A stretch of 64,000 nucleotides of DNA from Actinomycetota bacterium (GTDB lineage Bacteria; Actinomycetota; Actinomycetes; Mycobacteriales; Micromonosporaceae), in contig VAWN01000023.1 of NCBI GenBank assembly GCA_005885555.1, positions 62,001-126,000 on the forward strand, in the 5' to 3' direction. The notes beneath the pieces were generated by a model. The model searched no databases. It saw only the letters and a program-made list of their open reading frames with translations, and had not been told where the DNA came from. This document shows, piece after piece, positions 57,093 to 64,000 of the stretch. The translations under genes and the position numbers were made by a program. The number at the start of each line of letters is the position of its first letter. The first letter of the stretch is position 1.

Positions 57093-58192
57093 GATCAGTC
57101 ATCGTCGCGGCCTGCGTCGCGTTCGTGCTGACGCTGTTCGGCACGCCGTTCGCGATCCGCGGTTTCACCCGGCTGCGCGCCGCCCAGCCGATCCGCGACA
57201 TCAACACCTCGCACGCCGGCAAGCGGGGTACCCCGACGATGGGCGGGGTGGTGTTCATCGTCGGTACCGTGGTCGCCTACTTCGCCGGCCACCTGGTCCT
57301 GAACACCCTGCCCGAGCAGCAGATCGCCCCGCCCGGCCCGACCATCACCGGACTGGTGCTGCTCGGCCTCATGGTGTTCAGCGGCGCGATCGGGTTCATC
57401 GACGACTTCCTCAAGGTGCGCAAGCGCAACAGCCTCGGCCTCAACAAGCGCGGCAAGCTGATCCTGCAGCTGATCGTCGGCTCGGTCTTCGGCGTCGTGG
57501 CGCTGTACTTCCCGGCCACCAACGGGCAGACCGTCGGCAGTACCCACGTCTCGTTCATCCGTGACATCAGGTGGATGGACATCGGCAAGGTCGGCGCGGT
57601 GGTGCTGTTCCTGGCCGTGGTCATGGCCACCACCAACGCGGTGAACCTGACCGACGGGCTGGACGGGCTGGCCACCGGCGCCTCGATCATGGTGCTCGGC
57701 GGGTACCTGCTGATCTCCTTCTGGCAGTACCGGCACTGGTGCGCCGACGTCCGGTCGCCGACGTTCACCAGCGCGTACTGCTACTCGCCGCGCGACCCCC
57801 TCGAAGTGGCCCTCATCGCCGGGGCCGCCGCCGGGGCCTGCGTGGGCTTCCTGTGGTGGAACGCCTCGCCGGCCCGGATCTTCATGGGCGACACCGGATC
57901 CATGGCGCTCGGCGGGCTGATCGCCGGCATGGCCATGGCGACCCGTACCGAACTGCTGCTGCTCGTCCTCGGCCTGCTCTTCGTCATCATCACGATGTCA
58001 CTGATCATCCAGATCGTCTCGTTCCGGACCACCGGTAAACGGGTGTTCCGGATGTCGCCGCTGCACCACCACTTCGAGCTGGCCGGGTGGAGCGAGGTCA
58101 ACATCGTGATCCGGTTCTGGATCATCGCCGGCATCGGGGTGGCGGTCGGCCTGGGCATGTTCTACGGCGACTTCCTCCGGGTGGCCGGGTGA
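57089..58192 (+). CDS. mraY: Phospho-MurNAc-pentapeptide translocase
   Basis: Makes lipid I at the membrane; 367 residues and ten helices. Recognisable are [40 protein letters not shown] with the catalytic Asp pair, [16 protein letters not shown] and the C-terminal [15 protein letters not shown]. The 3' end, with the stop codon, has been duplicated in the 96-bp gap before murD. Confidence 0.95.
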   Translation: MRSVIVAACVAFVLTLFGTPFAIRGFTRLRAAQPIRDINTSHAGKRGTPTMGGVVFIVGTVVAYFAGHLVLNTLPEQQIAPPGPTITGLVLLGLMVFSGAIGFIDDFLKVRKRNSLGLNKRGKLILQLIVGSVFGVVALYFPATNGQTVGSTHVSFIRDIRWMDIGKVGAVVLFLAVVMATTNAVNLTDGLDGLATGASIMVLGGYLLISFWQYRHWCADVRSPTFTSAYCYSPRDPLEVALIAGAAAGACVGFLWWNASPARIFMGDTGSMALGGLIAGMAMATRTELLLLVLGLLFVIITMSLIIQIVSFRTTGKRVFRMSPLHHHFELAGWSEVNIVIRFWIIAGIGVAVGLGMFYGDFLRVAG

Positions 58193-58214
58193 GCACGCGG
58201 GTGGCCGGGTGAGC
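58178..58214. repeat. 20-bp-period duplication of the mraY 3' end
   Basis: CGGGTGGCCGGGTGAGC occurs at 58178-58194 and 58198-58214. The first copy holds the last codons and stop of mraY; the second is an untranslated copy. It is followed by GAGCG-rich sequence up to the murD ribosome site. Confidence 0.85.
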
Positions 58215-58288
58215 GAGCGTCAGCGAGCGAACCATGGGCTCAGCAGCCGGCGCGAGCGGCGTCTCCGAGCGGCACGCGAGGAGACGGC

Positions 58289-59647
58289 GTGAGGCACGTC
58301 CTCGTGGCGGGTACCGGCGTCGCCGGGTCGGCCGCCGCGCGGGTGCTGCTGGACACCGGCGCGCAGGTGACCGTCGTGGACCGGGTCGCCTCGGCGCGCA
58401 CCGCGGCGCTGGCCGAGGCCGGCGCGCACATCGTCATCGCCGACGGCGCCCCGCCGCCGAACCTGCTCGCCGCGGTGTCCGAGGTGGTCGTCTCGCCCGG
58501 CTTCGCGCCGCACCATCCGCTCGTCGTGGCGGCGCTGACCGCGGGCCTGGAGGTGTACAGCGAGCCGGAGCTGGCCTGGCGGCTGCGCGGGCCGGCGGCG
58601 CCGGTGTGGCTGGGCGTCACCGGTACCAACGGCAAGACCACGACCACCACGATGCTCGCCGCCATCCTCTCGGCCGCCGGCAAGCGGACCGCGGCGCTGG
58701 GCAACGTCGGCGAGCCGCTGGTGTTCGCGGGCGGGTACGAGGTGCTGGCCGTCGAGCTGTCCAGCTTCCAGCTGTACTGGTCGCGCGACCTCGCGGTACC
58801 GGCCGGCGCGCTGCTCAACCTCGCCGACGACCATCTGGAGTGGCACGGCACCTTCGACGCGTACGCGCGGGCGAAGGAGGCCATCTGGCGCGCGGCCACC
58901 CCGGAGGGCGGCGGCGTGGCGGTCGGCAACCTCGACGACGCGCGGGTCGCCGCGCTGCTGGCTGAGGTGCCCGGCCGGGCTGTCGGGTTCACGGTTCACC
59001 CGCCCGCGCCGGGCCAGCTCGGTGTGCAGGACGGCTGGCTGGTCGACCGCGCCTTCGGGGCCGGCCGGCTCATCGAGGCCCGGCTGGTCCGCCCACCGGG
59101 TACCCACAATGTCAGCAACGCGCTGGCCGCCGCCGCGCTGGCGCTGTCCTACGGCGTGCCGGCCGAGGCGGTCGGCGACGGCCTGGCCGGGTACCGGCCG
59201 GAGCCGCACCGCAACGCGCTCGTCGGCACCGTCGGCGGGGTCGGCTACGTCGACGACAGCAAGGCGACCAACCCGCACGCGGCGCTCGCCTCGCTGACCG
59301 CGTACCCGCGGATCGTCTGGGTCGCGGGCGGGCAGCTCAAGGGCGTCGACGTGGACGAACTGGTGCAAACCGTGGCGGACCGGCTGGCCGGCGCGGTACT
59401 GCTCGGCGTGGACCGGGCCGAGGTCGCGCAGGCGCTGGCACGACACGCCCCGCAGGTCCCCGTGATCAGCATCGACGGCACCGATGATGGGGCGATGGGC
59501 GAGGTGGTACGGGCGGCCGCCGGGCTGGCCCGGCCGGGTGACACCGTCCTGCTGGCTCCGGCCGCGGCATCCAAGGACATGTTCGCCAGCTACGCGCACC
59601 GCGGGGCGGCGTTCGCGGCCGCGGTACACGAGCTGGAGTGTTCGTGA
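58289..59647 (+). CDS. murD: UDP-MurNAc-L-Ala:D-Glu ligase
   Basis: Adds D-glutamate to UDP-MurNAc-L-Ala; 452 residues. Motifs are VLVAGTGVAGSAAARVLLD, VVVSPGFAPHHPLV, VWLGVTGTNGKTTTTTMLAA, VELSSFQLYW and YVDDSKATNPHAALASL. The GTG has AGGAGA upstream. The stop overlaps ftsW (GTGA). Confidence 0.95.
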   Translation: MRHVLVAGTGVAGSAAARVLLDTGAQVTVVDRVASARTAALAEAGAHIVIADGAPPPNLLAAVSEVVVSPGFAPHHPLVVAALTAGLEVYSEPELAWRLRGPAAPVWLGVTGTNGKTTTTTMLAAILSAAGKRTAALGNVGEPLVFAGGYEVLAVELSSFQLYWSRDLAVPAGALLNLADDHLEWHGTFDAYARAKEAIWRAATPEGGGVAVGNLDDARVAALLAEVPGRAVGFTVHPPAPGQLGVQDGWLVDRAFGAGRLIEARLVRPPGTHNVSNALAAAALALSYGVPAEAVGDGLAGYRPEPHRNALVGTVGGVGYVDDSKATNPHAALASLTAYPRIVWVAGGQLKGVDVDELVQTVADRLAGAVLLGVDRAEVAQALARHAPQVPVISIDGTDDGAMGEVVRAAAGLARPGDTVLLAPAAASKDMFASYAHRGAAFAAAVHELECS

Positions 59648-60942
59648 CCACTGACGCGCTGCCGCGCCGGGGACCCCTCGCGGCGTTGCGTGGCCTGCTG
59701 GACCGCCCCCTCGCCTCGTACTACCTGCTGCTGTCCTCGTCCGGCCTGCTGCTGGTGATCGGTCTGGTCATGGTGTTCTCGGCGACCAGCGTGCAGTCCT
59801 ACGCGGCCAGCGGCAACGCGTTCTTCTCGGTGTCCCGGCAGGCCGTCTTCGCGCTGCTCGGACTCGTCGCGTTCTGGGCGTTCCAGCGGCTGCCGGCGCG
59901 CACCTACCGGGCGCTGGGCACCCCGCTGCTGGTCGTGGCCATCGTGCTGCTGGTGACGCTGGACCTGCTCGGCGTGGTACCCGGGGCGCGGCTCGGCCCG
60001 GTCCACGGCGACACCACCAACAACCTGTGGCTGTACCTCGGCCCGATCGAGCTGCAGCCGTCGGAGCTGGCCAAGCTCGCGCTGGCGCTGTGGGGCGCCG
60101 GGGTACTGGCCGCGAAGGGGCCGGCGATCGGCTGGTGGAAGGAGCTGGCCCGGCCGCTGTTCCCGGTGGCGGCGCTGGTGTTCCTGCTCGTCGGGTACAA
60201 CGACTTCGGCACCATGGTCTGCCTGGTGATCCTGTTCGCCGGGCTGCTGTGGGCGGCCGGCGTGCGGCTGCGCGTGTTCGCCGGCCTGGGCGCGGTGGCC
60301 CTCGCCGCGTTCGCGCTGCTGATCACGCTGCCCGGGTTCAAGTACCGGGTGGACCGGCTGACCAGCTTCGCCGACGCCAAGCACTGCGACCCGCAGCAGG
60401 CGTGCTACCAGAGCCTGCACGGCCTGTACGCGATCGCCGACGGCGGCTGGTTCGGCGTCGGGCTGGGCGAGAGCCGGCTCAAATGGGGCTGGCTACCCAA
60501 TGGCCACAACGACTTCATCTTCGCGGTCATCGCCGAGGAACTCGGTGTGGTGGGCTGTTTCGTGGTGCTCGCGCTGCTGGCCGTCCTCGCGTACACCGGG
60601 CTGCGCATCGCGCGCCGGGTGGACGACCCGTTCCGCCGGCTGGTCGCCGCCGCGATCACCATCTGGCTGATCGGCCAGGCCACCATCAACATCGGCGGGG
60701 TGGTCGGGCTGCTGCCGATCACCGGGCTGCCGTTGCCGTTCATCTCCGACGGCGGTTCCGCGCTGGTCGTGACGCTGGCCGCGGTCGGCCTGCTGGCGTC
60801 GTTCGCCCGCGCCGAACCGGATGCGTCGCGTGCCCTGCACGGCCGTCCCCCCGACCGGTGGGTGCGACTACTCTGGGCGCCGCTACCGCCGTTGCCGCGC
60901 ACCCGGCGCAAGGCGGAGCGGACGACGGAGGGGAGACGGTGA
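59644..60942 (+). CDS. ftsW: Lipid II polymerase FtsW (SEDS)
   Basis: Septal peptidoglycan glycosyltransferase; 432 residues with ten helices. The SEDS signatures are NLWLYLGPIELQPSELAKLA with the catalytic region, HNDFIFAVIAEELGVVG, and GLLPITGLPLPFISDGGSAL. It works with the ftsI product. The GTG overlaps the murD stop, and its TGA overlaps the murG ATG. Confidence 0.94.
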   Translation: MTTDALPRRGPLAALRGLLDRPLASYYLLLSSSGLLLVIGLVMVFSATSVQSYAASGNAFFSVSRQAVFALLGLVAFWAFQRLPARTYRALGTPLLVVAIVLLVTLDLLGVVPGARLGPVHGDTTNNLWLYLGPIELQPSELAKLALALWGAGVLAAKGPAIGWWKELARPLFPVAALVFLLVGYNDFGTMVCLVILFAGLLWAAGVRLRVFAGLGAVALAAFALLITLPGFKYRVDRLTSFADAKHCDPQQACYQSLHGLYAIADGGWFGVGLGESRLKWGWLPNGHNDFIFAVIAEELGVVGCFVVLALLAVLAYTGLRIARRVDDPFRRLVAAAITIWLIGQATINIGGVVGLLPITGLPLPFISDGGSALVVTLAAVGLLASFARAEPDASRALHGRPPDRWVRLLWAPLPPLPRTRRKAERTTEGRR

Positions 60943-62051
60943 TGGCGGGCGACCTGCGGTCGGTGGTCCTGGCCGGGGGCGGCACGGGCGGACACGTGTA
61001 CCCGCTGCTCGCGTTCGCGGACTGCCTGCGCCGCCACGATCCGGACCTGCGCATCACCTGCCTGGGCACCGCCCGCGGGCTGGAGAACGAGATCATCCCG
61101 CCGCGCGGGTACGACCTGCGGCTGGTACCGGCGCACCAGCTGCCCCGGTCGGTGAACCTGAACCTGGTCCGCACGCCGGACCGGATGTGGCGGGCGGCCC
61201 GCGCCACCCGGGCGGTACTCGACGAGGTGGCCGCGCAGGTGGTCGTCGGCTTCGGCGGGTACGTCGCGGTACCGGCCTACCTCGCCGCCTGGCGCCGGCA
61301 CACGCCGATCGTGATCCACGAGGTGAACGTCCCGCCCGGAGTGGCCAACCGGATGGGCATGCGCTTCACCAGGCACGTGGCGGTCGGCTTCCCGTACCAG
61401 ACCGAGCAGGTACCGGCGCTGCGCCAGGCGCGGGTGACCGGGGTACCCCTGCGGCAGTCGATCGCCACGCTGGACCGGTCCGCCCGGCGCGCGCAGGCCC
61501 GGGCGCACTTCGGCCTGGACCCCGACCGGCCGACCCTGTTCGTCTTCGGCGCCTCGCAGGGCGCCCGGTCGATCAACCTGGCGATGGCCGGGGCCGCCAA
61601 GGCGCTGACCGCGGCCGGCATCCAGGTGCTGCACATCATGGGCGCCCGCAACGAGCCGGTGGAGATCCCGCCCGACCTGCCGGTCCCGTACGTCACCACG
61701 AAGTTCCTGTCCGAGATGGAGCTCGGGTACGCCGCGGCCGACCTGGCACTGTGCCGGGGCGGCGCGATGACCTGCGCGGAGACCGCGGCGGTCGGCGTGC
61801 CGGCGATCTACGTGCCGCTGCCGTACGGCAACGGCGAGCAGCGCCGCAACGCGCTGCCCGTCGTCGAGGCCGGTGGCGGCCTGCTCGTGGACGACAGCGA
61901 GCTGACCTCGGCGTGGATCGAGCAGACCGTGGTACCGCTGCTGCGCGACCCGGCCCGGGTCGCGGCGATGTCGGCGGCGGCCGCCGGCTACGGCCGGCGC
62001 GACGGCGACGAGGCGCTGCGCGCCTTCATGTACGAGGCGGTGGCCCGGTGA
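60942..62051 (+). CDS. murG: UDP-GlcNAc:lipid I N-acetylglucosaminyltransferase
   Basis: Converts lipid I to lipid II on the inner membrane face; 369 residues, GT28. It shows VVLAGGGTGGHVYPLLAFAD, VVVGFGGYVAVPAYLAAW, IHEVNVPPGVANR, FVFGASQGARSIN and LALCRGGAMTCAETAAVGVP. The ATG at 60942 has GAGGGGAGA upstream; GTG 60939 is in frame and possible. The stop region is copied into the gap that follows. Confidence 0.95.
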   Translation: MAGDLRSVVLAGGGTGGHVYPLLAFADCLRRHDPDLRITCLGTARGLENEIIPPRGYDLRLVPAHQLPRSVNLNLVRTPDRMWRAARATRAVLDEVAAQVVVGFGGYVAVPAYLAAWRRHTPIVIHEVNVPPGVANRMGMRFTRHVAVGFPYQTEQVPALRQARVTGVPLRQSIATLDRSARRAQARAHFGLDPDRPTLFVFGASQGARSINLAMAGAAKALTAAGIQVLHIMGARNEPVEIPPDLPVPYVTTKFLSEMELGYAAADLALCRGGAMTCAETAAVGVPAIYVPLPYGNGEQRRNALPVVEAGGGLLVDDSELTSAWIEQTVVPLLRDPARVAAMSAAAAGYGRRDGDEALRAFMYEAVAR

Positions 62052-62193
62052 GCGCGGCGGGGCGCACCGGAGCGCCTCGCGGAGCGAACCAGGAGGCCGT
62101 GAGTGCAGCGGGGCGCGGCGGCGCCTGGACTGAGGAGCGTAGCGACGAGGGAAGGTGGCGCACCACAGCGCCTCGCGGAGCGAACCAGGAGGC
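62050..62193. repeat. Duplicated murG-murC intergenic segment
   Basis: The 142-bp gap between murG and murC contains AGCGCCTCGCGGAGCGAACC followed by AGGAGGC twice, 97 bp apart. It also has a diverged pair, GTGAGCGCGGCGGGGCGC and GTGAGTGCAGCGGGGCGC, about 49 bp apart, the first of which holds the murG stop. The second AGGAGG is the ribosome site for murC. No gene is seen in the gap. Confidence 0.8.
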
Positions 62194-63651
62194 ATGGTGA
62201 GCGACCTGAGCGCGGAGGACCTCGGCACCGTCCACTTCATCGGGATCGGCGGGGTCGGCATGAGCGGGCTGGCCCGGCTGATGCTGACCCGCGGCATTCC
62301 GGTGACCGGCAGCGAGCTGCGCCAGTGGCCGCACCTGGCCGGCCTGCGCGCGCTCGGCGGCACGATCCACATGAGCCACGAGGCGGCCAACCTCGACGGC
62401 GTCGACACGGTCGTGTACTCCAGCGCGATCCCGAAGGACCATCTGGAACTGGTCGAGGCGCGCGCCCGCGGCCTGCGGGTGCTGCACCGGGCCGAGGCGC
62501 TGGCCGTGTGCACCACCGGCCGGCGCACGGTCGCCATCGCCGGTACCCACGGCAAGACCACGACGACGTCGATGACCACGGTGATCCTCCAGCACGCCGG
62601 CATGGATCCGTCGTTCGTGATCGGCGGGGAGATCTCCGAGGTCGGCTCCAACGCGCACCACGGCAGCGGCGAGTACTTCGTCATCGAGGCCGACGAGCAC
62701 GACCGCTCGTTCCTGAACTACCGGCCGTTCGTCGCGCTGGTAACCAACATCGACGCCGACCACCTCAACACGTTCGGCGACCTGGCCGGGCTGGCCGACG
62801 CGTTCCTGCAGTTCTGCCAGCGGACCGAGCCGGGCGGGTTCGTGGTGACCTGCGCCGACCAGCCGGCCACCCGGGAACTGGCCCGGCGGGCGCGTGAAGC
62901 CGGCCTGACCGTGTTCACCTACGGCGAGGCCGAAGACGCCGACCTGCGGATGAGCGAGATCACCTCGTCGGCGCGCGGGGTGCGGTACCTGGCGGACCTG
63001 GACGGTACCCCGCTGGGCGAGGTGGCGCTGCCGGTACCCGGACGGCACCTCGGGCTCAACTCCGCGGCGGCGCTGCTGATCGCGCTGCGGCTGGGGGTAC
63101 CGGCACAGACCGCCATCGCCGCGCTGGCCGCCTTCCCCGGGGTACGGCGCCGGTTCGAGCTCAAGGGCACCGCCGACGGGGTGCGCGTCTACGATGAGTA
63201 CGCCTACCACCCGACCTCGATGACCGCCGCGCTGCGTACCCTGCGCGAGGTCGCCGGTGACGGCCGGCTGATCGTGGTCTTCCAGCCCTACCGCGTGTAC
63301 CGCACCCGCGACCTGCAGGCCGAGATCGCCGCTGCGCTCGCCATCGCCGACGAGGCGGTGATCCTGGAGGTCTTCGGTCCGGGCGAGATCCGCGAACCGG
63401 GGGAGGGTGGCGTCGCGCTCACCGCCGCCGTCGAGCTGCCCGCCGAGGCGAAGGTCTTCGCACCCGAGTGGGACGAGGTACCCGCCGAGGTCGTGCGCCG
63501 GGCGCGGGAGGGCGACGTGGTGGTCACCATGGGCGCGCCGCCGATCTCGCTGATGGGCGACGAGCTGCTCGCCGCACTCGACGAGCGGCCCGGATACGCC
63601 GCGCGCCATGCGGCGGTACCCGCGCAGGTCGATGAGCGCTCCTCCGCGTAG
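62194..63651 (+). CDS. murC: UDP-MurNAc:L-alanine ligase
   Basis: Adds the first L-alanine of the stem peptide; 485 residues. It shows VHFIGIGGVGMSGLARLML, TVAIAGTHGKTTTTSMTTVI, EYFVIEADEHDRSFLNYRP and DEYAYHPTSMTAALRTL. AGGAGG ends 1 nt before the ATG at 62194 and 4 nt before the GTG at 62197, so the GTG may be the true start. An ATG at 62155 lies inside repeat sequence and is unlikely. The 3' end overlaps ftsQ by 20 bp. Confidence 0.94.
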   Translation: MVSDLSAEDLGTVHFIGIGGVGMSGLARLMLTRGIPVTGSELRQWPHLAGLRALGGTIHMSHEAANLDGVDTVVYSSAIPKDHLELVEARARGLRVLHRAEALAVCTTGRRTVAIAGTHGKTTTTSMTTVILQHAGMDPSFVIGGEISEVGSNAHHGSGEYFVIEADEHDRSFLNYRPFVALVTNIDADHLNTFGDLAGLADAFLQFCQRTEPGGFVVTCADQPATRELARRAREAGLTVFTYGEAEDADLRMSEITSSARGVRYLADLDGTPLGEVALPVPGRHLGLNSAAALLIALRLGVPAQTAIAALAAFPGVRRRFELKGTADGVRVYDEYAYHPTSMTAALRTLREVAGDGRLIVVFQPYRVYRTRDLQAEIAAALAIADEAVILEVFGPGEIREPGEGGVALTAAVELPAEAKVFAPEWDEVPAEVVRRAREGDVVVTMGAPPISLMGDELLAALDERPGYAARHAAVPAQVDERSSA

Positions 63652-64000
63652 CTGGCGGCTGGTGCGGGCCCGGCGGGAGGCGATCCCGCCGTCGGTTCGC
63701 CGGTTCAGCGCGCGGGCCCGGCAACGCCGCTGGCAGGCGGCCCGGCCCTGGCTGGTCGGTGCGGCCGGGCTGGCGCTGGCGGGGCTGGCCGGCTGGCTGG
63801 TGTACGGCACCCCGCTGCTCGGCGTCCGGGAGGTCGCCGTCCGCGGTGCGACCCTGCTCAGTGCCGACGAGGTGCGGGCGGCCGCGCGGATCCCGGCGGG
63901 TACCCCGCTGGCGTCGCTCGACCTGGCCGCGGTCCGCCGCCGGGTGGTCGCGCTGCCCGCGGTGCGGGTGGCGACCGTGGAACGGGACTGGCCGTCGCGG
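63632..64000 (+). CDS. ftsQ: Cell division protein FtsQ (C-terminus outside window)
   Basis: The first 123 codons of FtsQ. A basic N-terminus (APPRSWRLVRARREAIPPSV), one membrane helix (PWLVGAAGLALAGLAGWLV) and the start of a POTRA domain (LLGVREVAVRGATLLSADEV, then RRVVALPAVRVATVERDWPS) are visible. It is placed after murC as in mycobacteria. The ATG at 63632 lies inside the end of murC, with a weak AGG upstream. The gene runs off the right edge. Confidence 0.9.
   Translation, partial: MSAPPRSWRLVRARREAIPPSVRRFSARARQRRWQAARPWLVGAAGLALAGLAGWLVYGTPLLGVREVAVRGATLLSADEVRAAARIPAGTPLASLDLAAVRRRVVALPAVRVATVERDWPSR

Overview
The window is very GC-rich DNA with almost gapless gene packing, many GTG starts and ATGA/GTGA stop-start overlaps. 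It reads as the chromosome of an actinomycete. Gene content (PASTA-kinase locus, sioxanthin-like carotenoid genes, MurT/GatD, an ImuA'-ImuB-DnaE2 cassette, a full division and cell-wall cluster) and many leaderless-type promoters fit the Micromonosporaceae best; that family assignment is inference. Gene order around 4.4-22 kb (RNase AS, class II DAHP synthase, PknL-type kinase, Rv2175c-like protein, mannosyltransferase, IdsA, MTHFR-like protein) and around 49-64 kb (mraZ to ftsQ) recalls Mycobacterium tuberculosis Rv2150c-Rv2179c.

Layout. 1-2.5 kb: zinc-ribbon adenylate cyclase/AAA protein (runs off the left edge), a small unknown protein and a Crp-type regulator. 2.7-11.7 kb: housekeeping genes (APH-like kinase, DUF1028 protein, RNase AS, phosphofructokinase with PPi-type residues, ProC, diguanylate cyclase, AroG, threonine aldolase). 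11.7-16.6 kb: leftward block of PASTA Ser/Thr kinase, endonuclease IV, methyltransferase and small membrane proteins, with a divergent Rv2175c-like regulator. 16.6-22.7 kb: split lycopene cyclase, mannosyltransferase, orphan barstar-like protein, prenyl synthase, XRE regulator, MTHFR and a CDP-alcohol phosphatidyltransferase-like protein. 22.9-27.8 kb: a tightly overlapping leftward operon with carotenoid tailoring genes (CrtD/CrtI-like, glycosyltransferase, CruF-like, CrtA-like) plus GNAT and YbaK. 27.9-38.9 kb: a perfect SOS box followed by HEPN-imuA'-imuB-dnaE2, with dnaE2 out of frame at about 32,605, then ClpN-like, methyltransferase, phosphodiesterase, dinB and DUF3040 genes. 39-43.8 kb: leftward moxR-DUF58-transglutaminase operon. 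44-47 kb: leuS behind a leader-peptide attenuator. 47.2-49.5 kb: leftward murT-gatD-VOC genes. 49.7-64 kb: the division/cell-wall cluster mraZ-rsmH-ftsL-ftsI-murE-murF-mraY-murD-ftsW-murG-murC-ftsQ, the last running off the right edge.

The most notable non-coding features are: a dispersed palindromic repeat built on GATCTTGGAC (three copies, one captured as the C-terminus of ImuA'); a Leu-codon leader peptide, hairpin and intrinsic terminator ahead of leuS; four exact 10-bp GTGG repeats over the mraZ promoter; a 101-nt nested palindrome between mraZ and rsmH; and repeated tandem duplication of short segments that include stop codons. No tRNA, rRNA, CRISPR array, insertion sequence or phage gene was seen.
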